From: Methylobacter sp. BlB1
GTDB lineage: Bacteria > Pseudomonadota > Gammaproteobacteria > Methylococcales > Methylomonadaceae
DNA length: 64,000 nucleotides
Assembly: GCF_015476545.1 (NCBI RefSeq)
Contig: NZ_JADMKV010000007.1
Location: forward strand, 37,293 to 101,292
Reading direction: 5' to 3'
The position numbers and the translations under genes are program-made. The notes under the pieces are model-generated. The model was not told where the DNA came from. It saw nothing but the letters and a program-made list of their open reading frames with translations, and ran no database searches. This document shows, piece by piece, positions 53,684 to 62,882 of the stretch; the stretch's first letter is position 1; the number at the start of each line of letters is the position of its first letter.

Positions 53684-55378
53684 ATGAAACGCAAGCTACT
53701 GGATTTGCTGAGTATGTTGTTATTCAGCTTAATAGGACTCAGCTGGATCGGGGTTGCCAGCGCGAACCAACCCGATTTTGAACAGCTCAAGAAGAATTAC
53801 TATGACGCTCACCCGGGCAAAGGATCACATGCCGACTATTGGGAGCCGATTCCCATCCAGAAATACTGGAACGCCAAGGACTTTTACAAGCCGCCCAAAA
53901 CCGTGCAAGGCGAGTTCGGCCGCGATGACTGCGTAGGCTGCCATCAAGCCACCAGCCCAGGCGCCTTTCATGCCTGGAAAAACAGCGTCCACAGCGACCT
54001 GGCTGCAATTCGTAATCTGCCGGACAGCGACGTGCGCGCCTACAAGAAGCAAAAACTGGCCGAAGTGGAAGCCAATCTGGTGAAGCAGGGCCTCCTTGAA
54101 GAAGGCCAGCAACTCGATCAGGTCGGTTGTATCGATTGTCATGGCGGCGTCGGCAAGGAAACCGTCAACCACGCCGAGAATCTGGTGATGCCGGACCGCG
54201 CCGCCTGCGGCTCGTGCCATCTGGATGAATTCGCCGAAGCGGAATCGGAAAAAGATCAGGAATGGCCGCAGAAGCAATGGGGCAAAGGCCATCCTTCCCA
54301 TGCGGTCGACTGGGAGGCGAACGTCGAAACCCCCATCTGGGCGGCCATGCCGCAGCGGGAAGTGGCGCAAGGCTGCGACATGTGCCACTACCAGCAGAAC
54401 AAATGCGACGGCTGCCATACCCGCCATACCTTCTCCGTCGCCGAGGCCCGGCAGCCGGAAGCCTGCTCCACCTGCCACAACGGCGCGGACCATAACGAAT
54501 TTGAGGACTTCATGCTGTCCAAGCATGGCACCCAATACCAGACACAGGGCAAAGCCAAATGGGATTTCGAAGTGCCGCTGAAAGACGCCATCGCCAAAGG
54601 CGGCTATACGGCGCCGACGTGCCAGGTCTGTCACTTTGAATACAAAGGCGAATATTCCCACAATCTGGTGCGTAAAGTGCGCTGGGCATTCAACCCGACG
54701 CCGGCCATCGCCGACAATCTCGGTCATCCGTGGTTCGAGGACCGCAAGCAGGCCTGGGTCGACACCTGCAGCCTGTGCCATTCAGCCAGCTTCGCCAAGG
54801 CCTATCTGGATGCGGCCGACAAAGGCACCCTTCAGGCCCTGGCTGTGGAGCAGGAAGCTAAGAAAGTCGTCACCAAACTTTACGAAGACGGCCTGCTGGT
54901 CGGCCAGAAAACCAACCGGCCTGCGCCCCCTGCGCCGGAAAAAGACGCACCAGGCGGATTCTTCCAGTTGTTCTGGGCGAAAGGCAACAACCCCAGCCGC
55001 GTGGAACGCATCCATGCCGATATGTGGGAACATAACCTGATCAAGCACTATAAAGGCATTTTCCACGCCAATCCGGGCGGCTTCACCTACACCGAAGGCT
55101 GGTCGGAACTCATGAAGGACTATACCAATATCATGGATGAAGACACGCGCTTGCGTGCAGCGGCCGGTAAGACAGCGCCTGCTCCGGCTTCTGCTTCGGC
55201 ATCCTCTTCAGCCGATGAAAAAAGCGGCGATAACAGTCTGCTCATCAGCGGCCTGTTGCTGATCGTGTTAGGGTTGGCTGTGGCTTATATGGTTTTGAGG
55301 CCAGTCCGGACCCAAAAGCTCGAGAATGTGGAAGACCAGCCGGAAGATGTGAGCGAACAGGGCAGAGAGCAAGAGTGA
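53684..55378 (+). CDS. haoA: Hydroxylamine oxidoreductase (octaheme cytochrome c)
   Basis: A 564-residue secreted multiheme cytochrome. A signal peptide (to about ASA, residue 27) precedes eight CxxCH heme sites at residues 83, 149, 175, 231, 241, 261, 313 and 362. Tyr-rich segment HYKGIFHANPGGFTYTEGW (about 455-473) is where the crosslinking tyrosine to the P460 heme would lie. Residues about 518-538 form a C-terminal transmembrane anchor. In methanotrophs HAO removes toxic hydroxylamine made when methane monooxygenase oxidises ammonia. haoB follows. Confidence 0.94.
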   Translation: MKRKLLDLLSMLLFSLIGLSWIGVASANQPDFEQLKKNYYDAHPGKGSHADYWEPIPIQKYWNAKDFYKPPKTVQGEFGRDDCVGCHQATSPGAFHAWKNSVHSDLAAIRNLPDSDVRAYKKQKLAEVEANLVKQGLLEEGQQLDQVGCIDCHGGVGKETVNHAENLVMPDRAACGSCHLDEFAEAESEKDQEWPQKQWGKGHPSHAVDWEANVETPIWAAMPQREVAQGCDMCHYQQNKCDGCHTRHTFSVAEARQPEACSTCHNGADHNEFEDFMLSKHGTQYQTQGKAKWDFEVPLKDAIAKGGYTAPTCQVCHFEYKGEYSHNLVRKVRWAFNPTPAIADNLGHPWFEDRKQAWVDTCSLCHSASFAKAYLDAADKGTLQALAVEQEAKKVVTKLYEDGLLVGQKTNRPAPPAPEKDAPGGFFQLFWAKGNNPSRVERIHADMWEHNLIKHYKGIFHANPGGFTYTEGWSELMKDYTNIMDEDTRLRAAAGKTAPAPASASASSSADEKSGDNSLLISGLLLIVLGLAVAYMVLRPVRTQKLENVEDQPEDVSEQGREQE

Positions 55379-56382
55379 TGTCTCGGAAAATAAGAGAAGG
55401 ACTGCTTATGGTGATCAGTATCGTACTGCTGGCGACAGGCGGCGCGATACTGTACCGGCAACTGCTGCCTTCGTCCTCCGTCAAGGCGGATGGCGCGACA
55501 AGCGGCGATCAGCTCAACGTCCGCCATGCGCCGGAACCGCAAGCCGATGCGCAGGGCCGTTTCCCTGCGCAGTCGGTCGAGCGCTATGCCTTCAGCCAGA
55601 ACGGCAAGGATCTGTTCAGCCTGCTGGTGGCCCGGTATCAGGACAGCGCCGGACTGCCGCAGGGCGCGGTCCTGTTTCCGAAGGATGCGCAGGCGATTGC
55701 TTCCAGCCCGACCGGCCTGCGCCATGCCGTCTGGCAATCGGCGGCCGACGTCATTGCCCGCAAGGCACCGCAGGACGCGCTGTTCCTGAGCTGGTGGGAC
55801 GACGGCCAGCGCATTCATTATCTGAGCGGCAAGGAGGCCTGGCTGCGCAAGCCGTCCGATAAAACCTTTGCCCATCCGGTCTGGAAGGGGTTGAAGGACG
55901 GCTTGCCGGCGGCATCGGATGAGGAGCGCACGCGCCTGGCCCAAATGGCCCGCTGGCTGACCATGGACAGCGAAAAAGCCCTGGCCGAAATCGCCGCGCA
56001 TTTTGGCCCGTCGCAGCCCGTCTATCTGCTGGTCAACAATGATCTGCTATTGCATCTGGCCGAGCTTACCGCCTATGGCGGCGCGCCTTTATCGCTCGAT
56101 TCGAAAAATATCCCGGCGGGCAATGATCTGCATGGGGATATTGCCCTGGTCAAGCGTTGGGCTAATGAGACAGGCGACGGCAATTATCTGGCGCAAAAAG
56201 AGGACAGTTATTACCGTGTCTGGTCAATGCCCGATGCGAAAGCCAAAAACACCCTGTTGGTGAGATTGCTGCCTTTTGTGGATTCGCTGAAAAAGTTGCC
56301 TGAAGGCGTCAGTCTGGTCTATCAGAGCCATTGGGGCGGATTCTTGTCCGTTTACAAAATTGAGCATCAGCCAATCCATTAA
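55378..56382 (+). CDS. haoB: HaoB: hydroxylamine oxidation partner protein
   Basis: A 334-residue protein whose ATG overlaps the haoA stop (TGATG). An N-terminal membrane anchor or uncleaved signal (about 10-27) is followed by a soluble periplasmic domain with WDDGQRIHYLSGKEAWL and DSYYRVWSM segments typical of the HaoB family, which accompanies haoA in methanotrophs and nitrifiers. It has no heme motifs. Its exact role in HAO maturation or electron transfer is unknown. Confidence 0.88.
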   Translation: MSRKIREGLLMVISIVLLATGGAILYRQLLPSSSVKADGATSGDQLNVRHAPEPQADAQGRFPAQSVERYAFSQNGKDLFSLLVARYQDSAGLPQGAVLFPKDAQAIASSPTGLRHAVWQSAADVIARKAPQDALFLSWWDDGQRIHYLSGKEAWLRKPSDKTFAHPVWKGLKDGLPAASDEERTRLAQMARWLTMDSEKALAEIAAHFGPSQPVYLLVNNDLLLHLAELTAYGGAPLSLDSKNIPAGNDLHGDIALVKRWANETGDGNYLAQKEDSYYRVWSMPDAKAKNTLLVRLLPFVDSLKKLPEGVSLVYQSHWGGFLSVYKIEHQPIH

Positions 56383-56434
56383 AAAGCGTAAAAGCTTTGG
56401 ATCTGATGTTATAGCTGCAAATATCAATTTGACG

Positions 56435-56549
56435 GGATTTACGCAAGTCTGTGGCGGCGGCTTCACCTAAAGCGCCTACTGTTGATAGCCGCCCCACAGG
56501 TTTTAAAACTGCTCGTTTCGGCGGGTGAGCAGGCAAACTGCGTAAGTCC
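56435..56549. repeat. Palindromic MITE-like element, copy B
   Basis: A 115-bp element bounded by near-perfect inverted ends: GGATTTACGCA at 56435-56445 and TGCGTAAGTCC at 56539-56549 (10 of 11 match). Inside are two hairpins, CTGTGG...CCACAG and CTGCTC...GAGCAG. It shares its interior with copy A at 50303-50436. It has no coding capacity, so it would need a transposase in trans. It lies directly after haoB and may end its transcript. Confidence 0.65.
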
Positions 56550-56738
56550 TGTTTTTGAATTAAACTGGCTGGTAGGATTCGATCCTAAGCGAATGATGGA
56601 ATATTTTAAAAACGAGTGAGATGGTGTCAAAACTTTATTGCAATGATTTATTGGATAACGGGGAAGCCTAGCCTTTCGCATCCAAAGAATCTGGGGTCCA
56701 ATAAAGGCTTGCAGATGGGCTCGAGTTAAATAACTGAA

Positions 56739-57026
56739 CTACGGCGAGGGCGAGCATTCTGCATTATATTCTTCCTCGAGTACGCTGAGTTGTTCCCGAT
56801 CCATCTCCAGTTCATCCTCCAATGCCTGTATTCCATTCTTGATCTCCTCGATTTGATTAGCATCTTGACTCGGCTGTTTCTGCAGCTCACCGAGATGATC
56901 CCTCTGACTATTAATTTCGCGCTCCTTCATTTCGATTTCTTGCTTCAATGATTTGATAGCTTCCGCCGTCCTCTCGCAGAAAGTTCCGGTTGCATAATCA
57001 TTATCCTCGGGCGGTTGAGTAAACAT
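56739..57026 (-). CDS. Coiled-coil protein, unknown
   Basis: A 95-residue acidic protein; residues about 15-90 are one long coiled coil (KSLKQEIEMKEREINSQRDH...). The start MFTQPPEDND at 57026 is preferred over the longer frame because GGAGGG lies 8 nt upstream. It has no membrane segment and no recognised family, and stands alone on the minus strand. Confidence 0.6.
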   Translation of the reverse strand: MFTQPPEDNDYATGTFCERTAEAIKSLKQEIEMKEREINSQRDHLGELQKQPSQDANQIEEIKNGIQALEDELEMDREQLSVLEEEYNAECSPSP

Positions 57027-57149
57027 GAGTAGCCCTCCATTCTGTTGATGGTGATAAGCATTACTATCTGCCCCGACATGCCGCATAACCGGCTGCTGAC
57101 AACGCATCATGCGTGGCGGGCAGGCCGGATTGACGCGATGGTTAGTCAT

Positions 57150-57554
57150 TTATAGTGAACCGAGATGGATTTCCGTTGCTTTCATAGCTATTGTTCATGT
57201 TTTCAGCTGAATTTCCATTCGCAACATTACTGTCTGGCTCAACAGGCGTTGAATCATTCATTCAGACTTTATAGGAAGAAATTGACTGTCTGCTTTTGAA
57301 TGATGGCCGATCGTTTTATTAATCAGCAGTTATCGATGACTGCATGGATGGAAAATGATACTTCCATTTCCCTGCATTGGCTCCTAAGACAAATCTGATT
57401 TACAGATAAATTAATCGAAAATTACCATTTTCAAGGACTGCAAGGTTTTTGCTTTAATGCCGGAAGGATGGTTTTTGCTCCTGGAATGCAGCACTCTTCT
57501 GGCAATCCGCCATTTAAATAATTTCGCATGAAACCAAAATCAGGGAATAAAGCA
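57150..57554. other. 405-nt gap, nothing recognised
   Basis: AT-rich spacer between the divergent coiled-coil gene and the propeller-like gene. No hairpin, small gene or known motif stands out; it presumably holds both promoters. Confidence 0.35.
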
Positions 57555-59162
57555 ATGACATTGCAATTTAATCGAAGCCTGCGCCTGGCAGCGTTGAGCT
57601 TTCTGTTGGCAGGCCCAGCCCACGCGATCAGTTACGAAGTATGGGTCAGTGATCAAACCAATAGCCAAGGGATTTCCAGGGAGAATCCTAATGGCACCCA
57701 TGGCGGTTTTTTGCGGGTATTTGATGGTGAGGATCTTGATAGCGATGATAAACCAAGACACAGAGCATTGGATACCGCATGGCTGTGGCCCACTGCACTG
57801 GCCAATACAGGTTCTCATGTGGTGCGCATTCATGGCATGACGCCTTCACCCAATCACAACTATTTGGCAGTCAGTTTTGTCGCCAGTGGGCATTTGGGTC
57901 TGGTAGATGCGCGGAAACGTAGAGCAGTGGCGTTATTTCGCACCACAGCAACCAAAAACGGCGACTTGGACGGCGCCGGCAATGCCATTGATGGCTCGAT
58001 CAAGAGTGGCCAGCAAAACCATTTGACACTTTGGAGTCCGGACGGCAAGTACCTGTTAATTTCCAACCAAAACGGCAAATTGCTGGAGCGGGTCAACCTT
58101 AGCTGGGACAAAGAAGGCAACATCACCAAGGCGGTGTTCGATGCCGCCGCCAGTCTTGATCTCGTCGGAGGCAACGGCCGCATCGTGACCCAGCCGGTTA
58201 GCGACAGATCTTTCAGGATAGGTTCGGTTTCGGGAACAGTGGCTGATGGCCAGTCTCCGCTAACGCCAGCAGGCGAACATAAACAAAACGCTCAAACCCG
58301 TCCTAATAACGCCGCTGTGTGCAGCGGCATTGCGGGCGACAATCACACCGCATTGATCACGCTGGCAGGAGGCGGTTTGTTTGTCGTCGATTACACCAGC
58401 ACACCAATGCAAATTGTTGCCGAATACGACAAAAACACCATCAGCGCAGCGGGCTGTGGCGCTACGGAAGCCGGCGGGTTCACCTGGCTGAATGCGGGGG
58501 TGTTTAAAGCCAATGTTGCTTCGTTCGCACTCTATCGCTTGCCCACCGAATGGCCCTCGGCGCCAGAGTTCAACTCGCCTAATTCACCTGCCCCTGAAGT
58601 TGTCTACCAAGATCAAGACCACGCGCAAACCATCCCGCCCAGTAACGTCATCCAAGGCAACAACCGCGATGCACATGGTTTTGGTTTTACACTCAACCGC
58701 ACTTATCTGCATCAGTTTGACCGGGTAAAAAACAATGTCGAGGTCTTTCATGTCGGTACCGGCGAACGCAATACCTACTACCTGACCACTATCGATGGCC
58801 AGGAGCCAAACGGCCAAAACGAAAGCAATGCCTGCACCACCACGCCCGGCGCCAGCTATGATCCAACCGATCCGAGCAAACGCAACCCGAGCGGTATTGC
58901 CGTGAATAATGATCCATCACCCGATTTGTTTGATCTTTCCCCGCATGGCAACCGTTTTTATGTGGCCTTGCGCGGTCCCAATCCTTTATCAATTACTCAT
59001 GCCGCCGCGGGCAGCTGTCCAGGTTTGGGTATTGTCGAACTGGACGCGACTGGCGGAGGCAAACATGGCGTACTGACGCGCGTCATTCCTTTGGAATGGT
59101 TCGATTACAGCGGCGCAACTAATATCAGCGACCCGCATGCAGCAGTCGTCCGCATCAAGTAA
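57555..59162 (+). CDS. Secreted beta-propeller-like protein
   Basis: A 535-residue secreted protein. The ATG at 57555 (MTLQFNRSLRL) has AGGGAATAA upstream and gives a compact signal peptide ending AHA; the ATG at 57528 has none. Repeated blade-like segments (NHNYLAVSFVASGHLGLVDA, SPDGKYLLISNQNGKLLERV, SPHGNRFYVALRGPNPLSI) suggest a YVTN-type beta-propeller. The function is unknown; there is no obvious catalytic motif. Confidence 0.7.
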   Translation: MTLQFNRSLRLAALSFLLAGPAHAISYEVWVSDQTNSQGISRENPNGTHGGFLRVFDGEDLDSDDKPRHRALDTAWLWPTALANTGSHVVRIHGMTPSPNHNYLAVSFVASGHLGLVDARKRRAVALFRTTATKNGDLDGAGNAIDGSIKSGQQNHLTLWSPDGKYLLISNQNGKLLERVNLSWDKEGNITKAVFDAAASLDLVGGNGRIVTQPVSDRSFRIGSVSGTVADGQSPLTPAGEHKQNAQTRPNNAAVCSGIAGDNHTALITLAGGGLFVVDYTSTPMQIVAEYDKNTISAAGCGATEAGGFTWLNAGVFKANVASFALYRLPTEWPSAPEFNSPNSPAPEVVYQDQDHAQTIPPSNVIQGNNRDAHGFGFTLNRTYLHQFDRVKNNVEVFHVGTGERNTYYLTTIDGQEPNGQNESNACTTTPGASYDPTDPSKRNPSGIAVNNDPSPDLFDLSPHGNRFYVALRGPNPLSITHAAAGSCPGLGIVELDATGGGKHGVLTRVIPLEWFDYSGATNISDPHAAVVRIK

Positions 59163-59214
59163 AGCTTATTGCGCGTCATAGTCAAATTGCCCACAGGGAT
59201 GTGGGTGCACACAC

Positions 59215-59362
59215 AATGCCATTCAGTTAAGACGTGTTCCGTTCGCCCTGCTCCTTCGACTACGCTCAGGACTAGAGGCTTTGTCGAAGGGGGAGCGGAA
59301 CAAGTCGTTAAGCCGTTCATGGTTCGACAAGCTCACCACGAACGGCTTAACTTAACGGCATT
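59215..59362. repeat. Nested inverted-repeat element
   Basis: Outer arms AATGCCATTCAGTTAAG (59215-59231) and its complement at 59346-59362 match at 15 of 17 positions. A second perfect 11-bp pair (TTAAGCCGTTC at 59308, GAACGGCTTAA at 59340) encloses GGTTCGACAAGCTCACCAC, a motif dispersed in many bacterial genomes. A related TTCGAC...CTCAGGAC sequence is at 59254 and again near 60645. Non-coding. Confidence 0.6.
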
Positions 59363-59422
59363 GGGTACACACAGGGTCTATAGCCGCCGTTAAAAAACAA
59401 TCCCAATAGTTAGCCCGCTTAA

Positions 59423-60091
59423 ATGCAGATACTTACCCAACAAATAAACTTCAGTTTCAACATGGGGCCATTGTGCTTAATCAACTTGATTCGCCTGGTT
59501 GCTTGCATGGCACTTTTGAATAGCCCAATGGCAATGGCGCATGGTGAGAATAGTACCGTTTACCGCCTGGAAGTGTCGGATGCGCTTACCGCTATCGCCG
59601 GCCCTTTTTACGCGGAAGACGCGACCAGTTTCGAAATCGACTTCGACATCGCCAATCAATCACAAACCGTCTGGAAACAGCTCAAGCTAACGATGGAACG
59701 CTGGGATGTGGCGACTGAAAAATACCTGCCGGCGGTCCACGGTGATTTACTGGATCAAACCAAAGCGGCGTTAGTAAATAAAATTGCAATCAATGGACAA
59801 ACAAAGAACGCCTGGCGTGAGGTACGCGCCGACAGCCTTGATCAAGTAACCGTTATTTTTGATAACTTTACCGTTGAGCCCGGCGATGAATTCAGTGTGG
59901 AAACGCTGCATATTCATAATTTGGAAGCCAGTAACTGGCGCTTAAAGATAGAAGCTGTGGGCGATTCCTCCCCGTCTTCCTCTGATAAGCTGACATTTAT
60001 TTTCTCGGTGGGCGCCGCTGCGCTTTTGCTGCTAAGCGGCGGGTTCTGGCTGCGCAGGCAAAAATGGAGGACCTGGACTCGACGTGCTTAA
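59423..60091 (+). CDS. Secreted protein with C-terminal membrane anchor
   Basis: A 222-residue protein: N-terminal signal (cleavage probably after AMAHG), a beta-rich extracytoplasmic domain, then a transmembrane helix (FIFSVGAAALLLLSGGFWL) and a basic tail. The topology recalls sorting-anchored surface proteins, but no PEP or LPXTG motif is present. The last nine codons (KWRTWTRRA) read through an out-of-frame RTX remnant, so the native C-terminus may have been shorter or different before recombination. Confidence 0.6.
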   Translation: MQILTQQINFSFNMGPLCLINLIRLVACMALLNSPMAMAHGENSTVYRLEVSDALTAIAGPFYAEDATSFEIDFDIANQSQTVWKQLKLTMERWDVATEKYLPAVHGDLLDQTKAALVNKIAINGQTKNAWREVRADSLDQVTVIFDNFTVEPGDEFSVETLHIHNLEASNWRLKIEAVGDSSPSSSDKLTFIFSVGAAALLLLSGGFWLRRQKWRTWTRRA

Positions 60092-60270
60092 CGGCAGCCC
60101 GGGCTCTAATCCTGTATGAATGGTGAAGCGAACGTCGCTTGTCGCATATAAAAAGCGCCGGTGAACAAGCCGAGGCAGAGATGAAAATTTTTAGGGAGTA
60201 ATAACAACCCTACCTGACCACGCAAAGCGGGACGCGCCTTTATCGGCGTTTCCGCGTCACGTGAAATCGT
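60063..60270 (+). pseudogene. Remnant of an RTX gene 3' end and its flank
   Basis: In the frame starting at 60063 the DNA reads NGGPGLDVLNGSPGS, an RTX calcium-binding repeat. After a one-base deletion it reads NGEANVACRI and a stop at 60149. This aligns with the end of the M64-RTX gene at 62796-62882 (GGPGIDVLNGGPGT, NGEAIAACSP) at a constant offset of 2730-2731 nt. The following non-coding 120 nt also matches 62881-63003. It is a truncated duplicate fused to the end of the anchored-protein gene. Confidence 0.72.
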
Positions 60271-60342
60271 TGCCACTGTCCAAAGAAGAGGCCAAAAAGC
60301 TTTTTTTCGCCCAGGCAAGTCGTTCGCGATGAATTGATCTGC

Positions 60343-60522
60343 TTAACCTTGCGCCAGATCCGCACTATGCTTGATGACATACATGAACCGGACCAGCGTC
60401 CCGCGCTCGGCGTGGTCCTTGAACCAGCCGTTCTCGGCCATGCGTATATGATCGGGCAGCAGGATCGTGTCGGGATCGCTGTCCTTATTTCTGGCTTTAT
60501 CTGGAATTTTTTAATCCAGCAT
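60343..60522 (-). pseudogene. Possible gene remnant
   Basis: A protein-like minus-strand stretch (KARNKDSDPDTILLPD, then HIRMAENGWFKDHAERG and VIKHSADLAQG) runs between two stops without a proper start. Its amino-acid composition looks like real protein, but I do not recognise it. It may be the 3' end of a lost gene. Nothing else is seen in the gap 60271-60823 apart from the hairpin at 60634. Confidence 0.3.
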
Positions 60523-60633
60523 TCATCAAACCCAAAGCTTCCAGATAGATTGCCCGGAAGTTTAAGCATCAATGTTATCCCATTTGGAAAACGAGGACCT
60601 AGTGCCCAGTCAATCCTGAGTTGACGAATAAAA

Positions 60634-60678
60634 GTAAATCCGTTCGTCCTGAGCTTGTCGAAGGATGAGCGGATTTAC
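60634..60678. repeat. Inverted repeat with TTGTCGAAGGA core
   Basis: Nine-base perfect arms GTAAATCCG (60634-60642) and CGGATTTAC (60670-60678) enclose GTCCTGAGCTTGTCGAAGGA, the dispersed motif also seen around 59250-59340. The right end, GGATTTACGCA, matches the terminal repeat of the MITE-like element at 56435. Confidence 0.5.
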
Positions 60679-60823
60679 GCACAGCCTATTGATCCGACAT
60701 ATTAATACTGACTGAGTACTGGATAATAACTTATCAGGCTCGTCCTGAATGAGAGGAGGTGATGTTCGATATGCCTTGCATGAAGTCTAACATTGCATTG
60801 CCTTTTTATTAAGGAGATGAGCC

Positions 60824-61402
60824 ATGAAAAAAATATGTCATTTGAGGAATGCCGGCGTTTCGGCTGGATGCCTTGCATATCTGTCAGTGCTGGCGCGCTT
60901 TTTACAGACGATGATAGTTTCATTTCTAGTGTTGTCAATCGGTCTTGCCGAAGCGGGAGAAACCGAGATGACCCGTGTGATTGAACTCCACTTAAGTTCG
61001 ACTTCCCCTTCTGTCGCCAAAGATAGTCTTTCAGCAGCCCCTCCAGCTGAAAATACAGTAACAATATTATCCCAGAAGAGTACTCAAGGCGCGCTGCCCA
61101 CACAACGCAACCCGGAGCTTTCCCGGCAGCATCTCGTCGTTGTGGGACTGAATGCAAAGGGTCAAGAGACATCACGGACTGTCATGCTCGATCCCAGGAT
61201 AATTCGCGCAGAGACGACTGACTCATCCGGAAAACTCATCTCTCCAGGACTTCTTTATCGGAACGATGTAACCTTTTCGGTCACAGTACCTGATGAGCCC
61301 GGCATCATTGGGTTAAAGGTTTATCAGCCACGCTGGACAGGAGCAGAATACGCCTTGGACCTCATAGGCGAAGCCAAGCTTCCGGGAGGGACCCATGATT
61401 AA
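60824..61402 (+). CDS. Secreted protein paired with the M64 peptidase gene
   Basis: A 192-residue protein starting MKKICHLRN at 60824 behind AAGGAGATGAG. A hydrophobic segment (about 28-45) acts as a signal or anchor. The remainder is beta-rich with no cysteines and no known motif. The last 8 nt overlap the metallopeptidase gene start, implying coupling, so it may be a propeptide-like, inhibitor or partner protein of that peptidase. Confidence 0.6.
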   Translation: MKKICHLRNAGVSAGCLAYLSVLARFLQTMIVSFLVLSIGLAEAGETEMTRVIELHLSSTSPSVAKDSLSAAPPAENTVTILSQKSTQGALPTQRNPELSRQHLVVVGLNAKGQETSRTVMLDPRIIRAETTDSSGKLISPGLLYRNDVTFSVTVPDEPGIIGLKVYQPRWTGAEYALDLIGEAKLPGGTHD

Positions 61403-62882
61403 GCCCATCAGCATGAAACTTTGCTTCAGCCGAATTATCCAGCAATCAGCGATTTTCGGCTTGATAATAGGGTTGCTAGGATTCTCGCCATGGGTACTTG
61501 GCGAGCCTGTAACCATCATTCGCAATAACGGCAGTTCTGCAAACAGAGTAGATTTGGTAATTTTGGGTGATGGATATACAAGTGCGGAGTTGGGGAAATA
61601 CGCCACGGATGCAGAACAGGCTGTGCAGGGCTTTTTTGCACAAGAACCCTTCAAGGAATATCAAAAATATTTCAATGTGCACCGGGTGAACGTGACGAGC
61701 GCGGAATCAGGAGCGGATCATCCTGAAAACGCTCCTCCGATCAGCAAAAACACCGCTTTTGACGCGACTTATAACTGTTCGGGTATTGAGCGGCTGATTT
61801 GTGTCAATATCTCAAAAGTTCAGACAGTACTCGACAATAGTGTAGGAGCTAATCAACGGGATATGGTTCTCGTTTTGGTTAACGACACAAAATACGGAGG
61901 ATCCGGAGGAAGTATCTCGGTGGCTTCTCTGAATTCCGCGGTTATCGAACTTGTCTTACACGAGGTTGGCCATAGCTTTGGACTGCTGGCGGATGAGTAT
62001 GTGACCCAGCCGCCCCCTTGCAACAACACAGTGGAACCATCTGAGGCAAACGCCTCCCGCCAAACGAATAGAAATCAGATAAAATGGAACGTCGGGGGTG
62101 GTCTTCCCAACGGATGGATAGATCCTGCCACGCCGATTCCCACAACCTCGACCAGCCCGGGAGTACCCGGACTCTACCAAGGAGCTAAGTATTGTCCTGC
62201 CGGGTTATATCGACCTACCTATAACTCTAAGATGCGATCGCTTGACACTCCATTTGAGCAAATCAATGAGGAGCAGCTCGTTAAACGGGTCTACAACTGG
62301 GTTTCTCCACTGGATTCCAGCACCCCGCAGCCTTCCGGCATAACTCTCAATCTTGGAGACAATCAGGCTTTCAAGGTCACCGTACCGACACCTAATACGC
62401 ACGCTTTATCAGTTACGTGGTACGTAGATAGATCGCAAGTAGCGACAGGCCTGACATTTACCTTTAATTCCGCAAGATTTGGGGCCGGCCCTCATACCCT
62501 CCAAGTCGTTGTGGACGATCCGACGCCTAAGGTAAGGAACGACCCCGCGGATGTGCTAAGGGAGGCGAGGACATGGAACATTACTGTTAATGCATCAGCG
62601 CTGAACTGCTTTGGAGTGCGCGCAACTATCGTCGGCACTAATGCCAATAACATCCTGCAGGGAACCCCCGGAAATGACATCATCGCCGGATTGGGCGGTA
62701 ACGATGTTATTAACGGCAGAGGCGGTAACGATCGTATCTGCGGCGGCGCGGGCAATGATGTGCTCATAGGTCTGGATGGCAGCGACTTCCTTGACGGAGG
62801 ACCCGGAATCGATGTGCTTAACGGCGGCCCAGGCACTGACGTCTGCAATAATGGTGAAGCAATCGCCGCTTGCAGCCCATAA
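61395..62882 (+). CDS. M64-type metallopeptidase with RTX repeats
   Basis: A 495-residue exported protein. After a signal peptide (to about GEP) the N-terminal half carries VDLVILGDGYTSAELGKY, typical of IgA-peptidase M64 proteins, and the zinc motif HEVGHSFGLLADEY (HExxHxxGxxADE). A linker with an Ig-like segment follows. The last about 75 residues are glycine-rich RTX nonapeptides (GTPGNDIIAG, GGNDVINGRG, GAGNDVLIG, GGPGIDVLN), which bind calcium and fit type I secretion. The ribosome site GGGAGGG is strong. No TISS genes are nearby. Confidence 0.87.
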   Translation: MIKPISMKLCFSRIIQQSAIFGLIIGLLGFSPWVLGEPVTIIRNNGSSANRVDLVILGDGYTSAELGKYATDAEQAVQGFFAQEPFKEYQKYFNVHRVNVTSAESGADHPENAPPISKNTAFDATYNCSGIERLICVNISKVQTVLDNSVGANQRDMVLVLVNDTKYGGSGGSISVASLNSAVIELVLHEVGHSFGLLADEYVTQPPPCNNTVEPSEANASRQTNRNQIKWNVGGGLPNGWIDPATPIPTTSTSPGVPGLYQGAKYCPAGLYRPTYNSKMRSLDTPFEQINEEQLVKRVYNWVSPLDSSTPQPSGITLNLGDNQAFKVTVPTPNTHALSVTWYVDRSQVATGLTFTFNSARFGAGPHTLQVVVDDPTPKVRNDPADVLREARTWNITVNASALNCFGVRATIVGTNANNILQGTPGNDIIAGLGGNDVINGRGGNDRICGGAGNDVLIGLDGSDFLDGGPGIDVLNGGPGTDVCNNGEAIAACSP

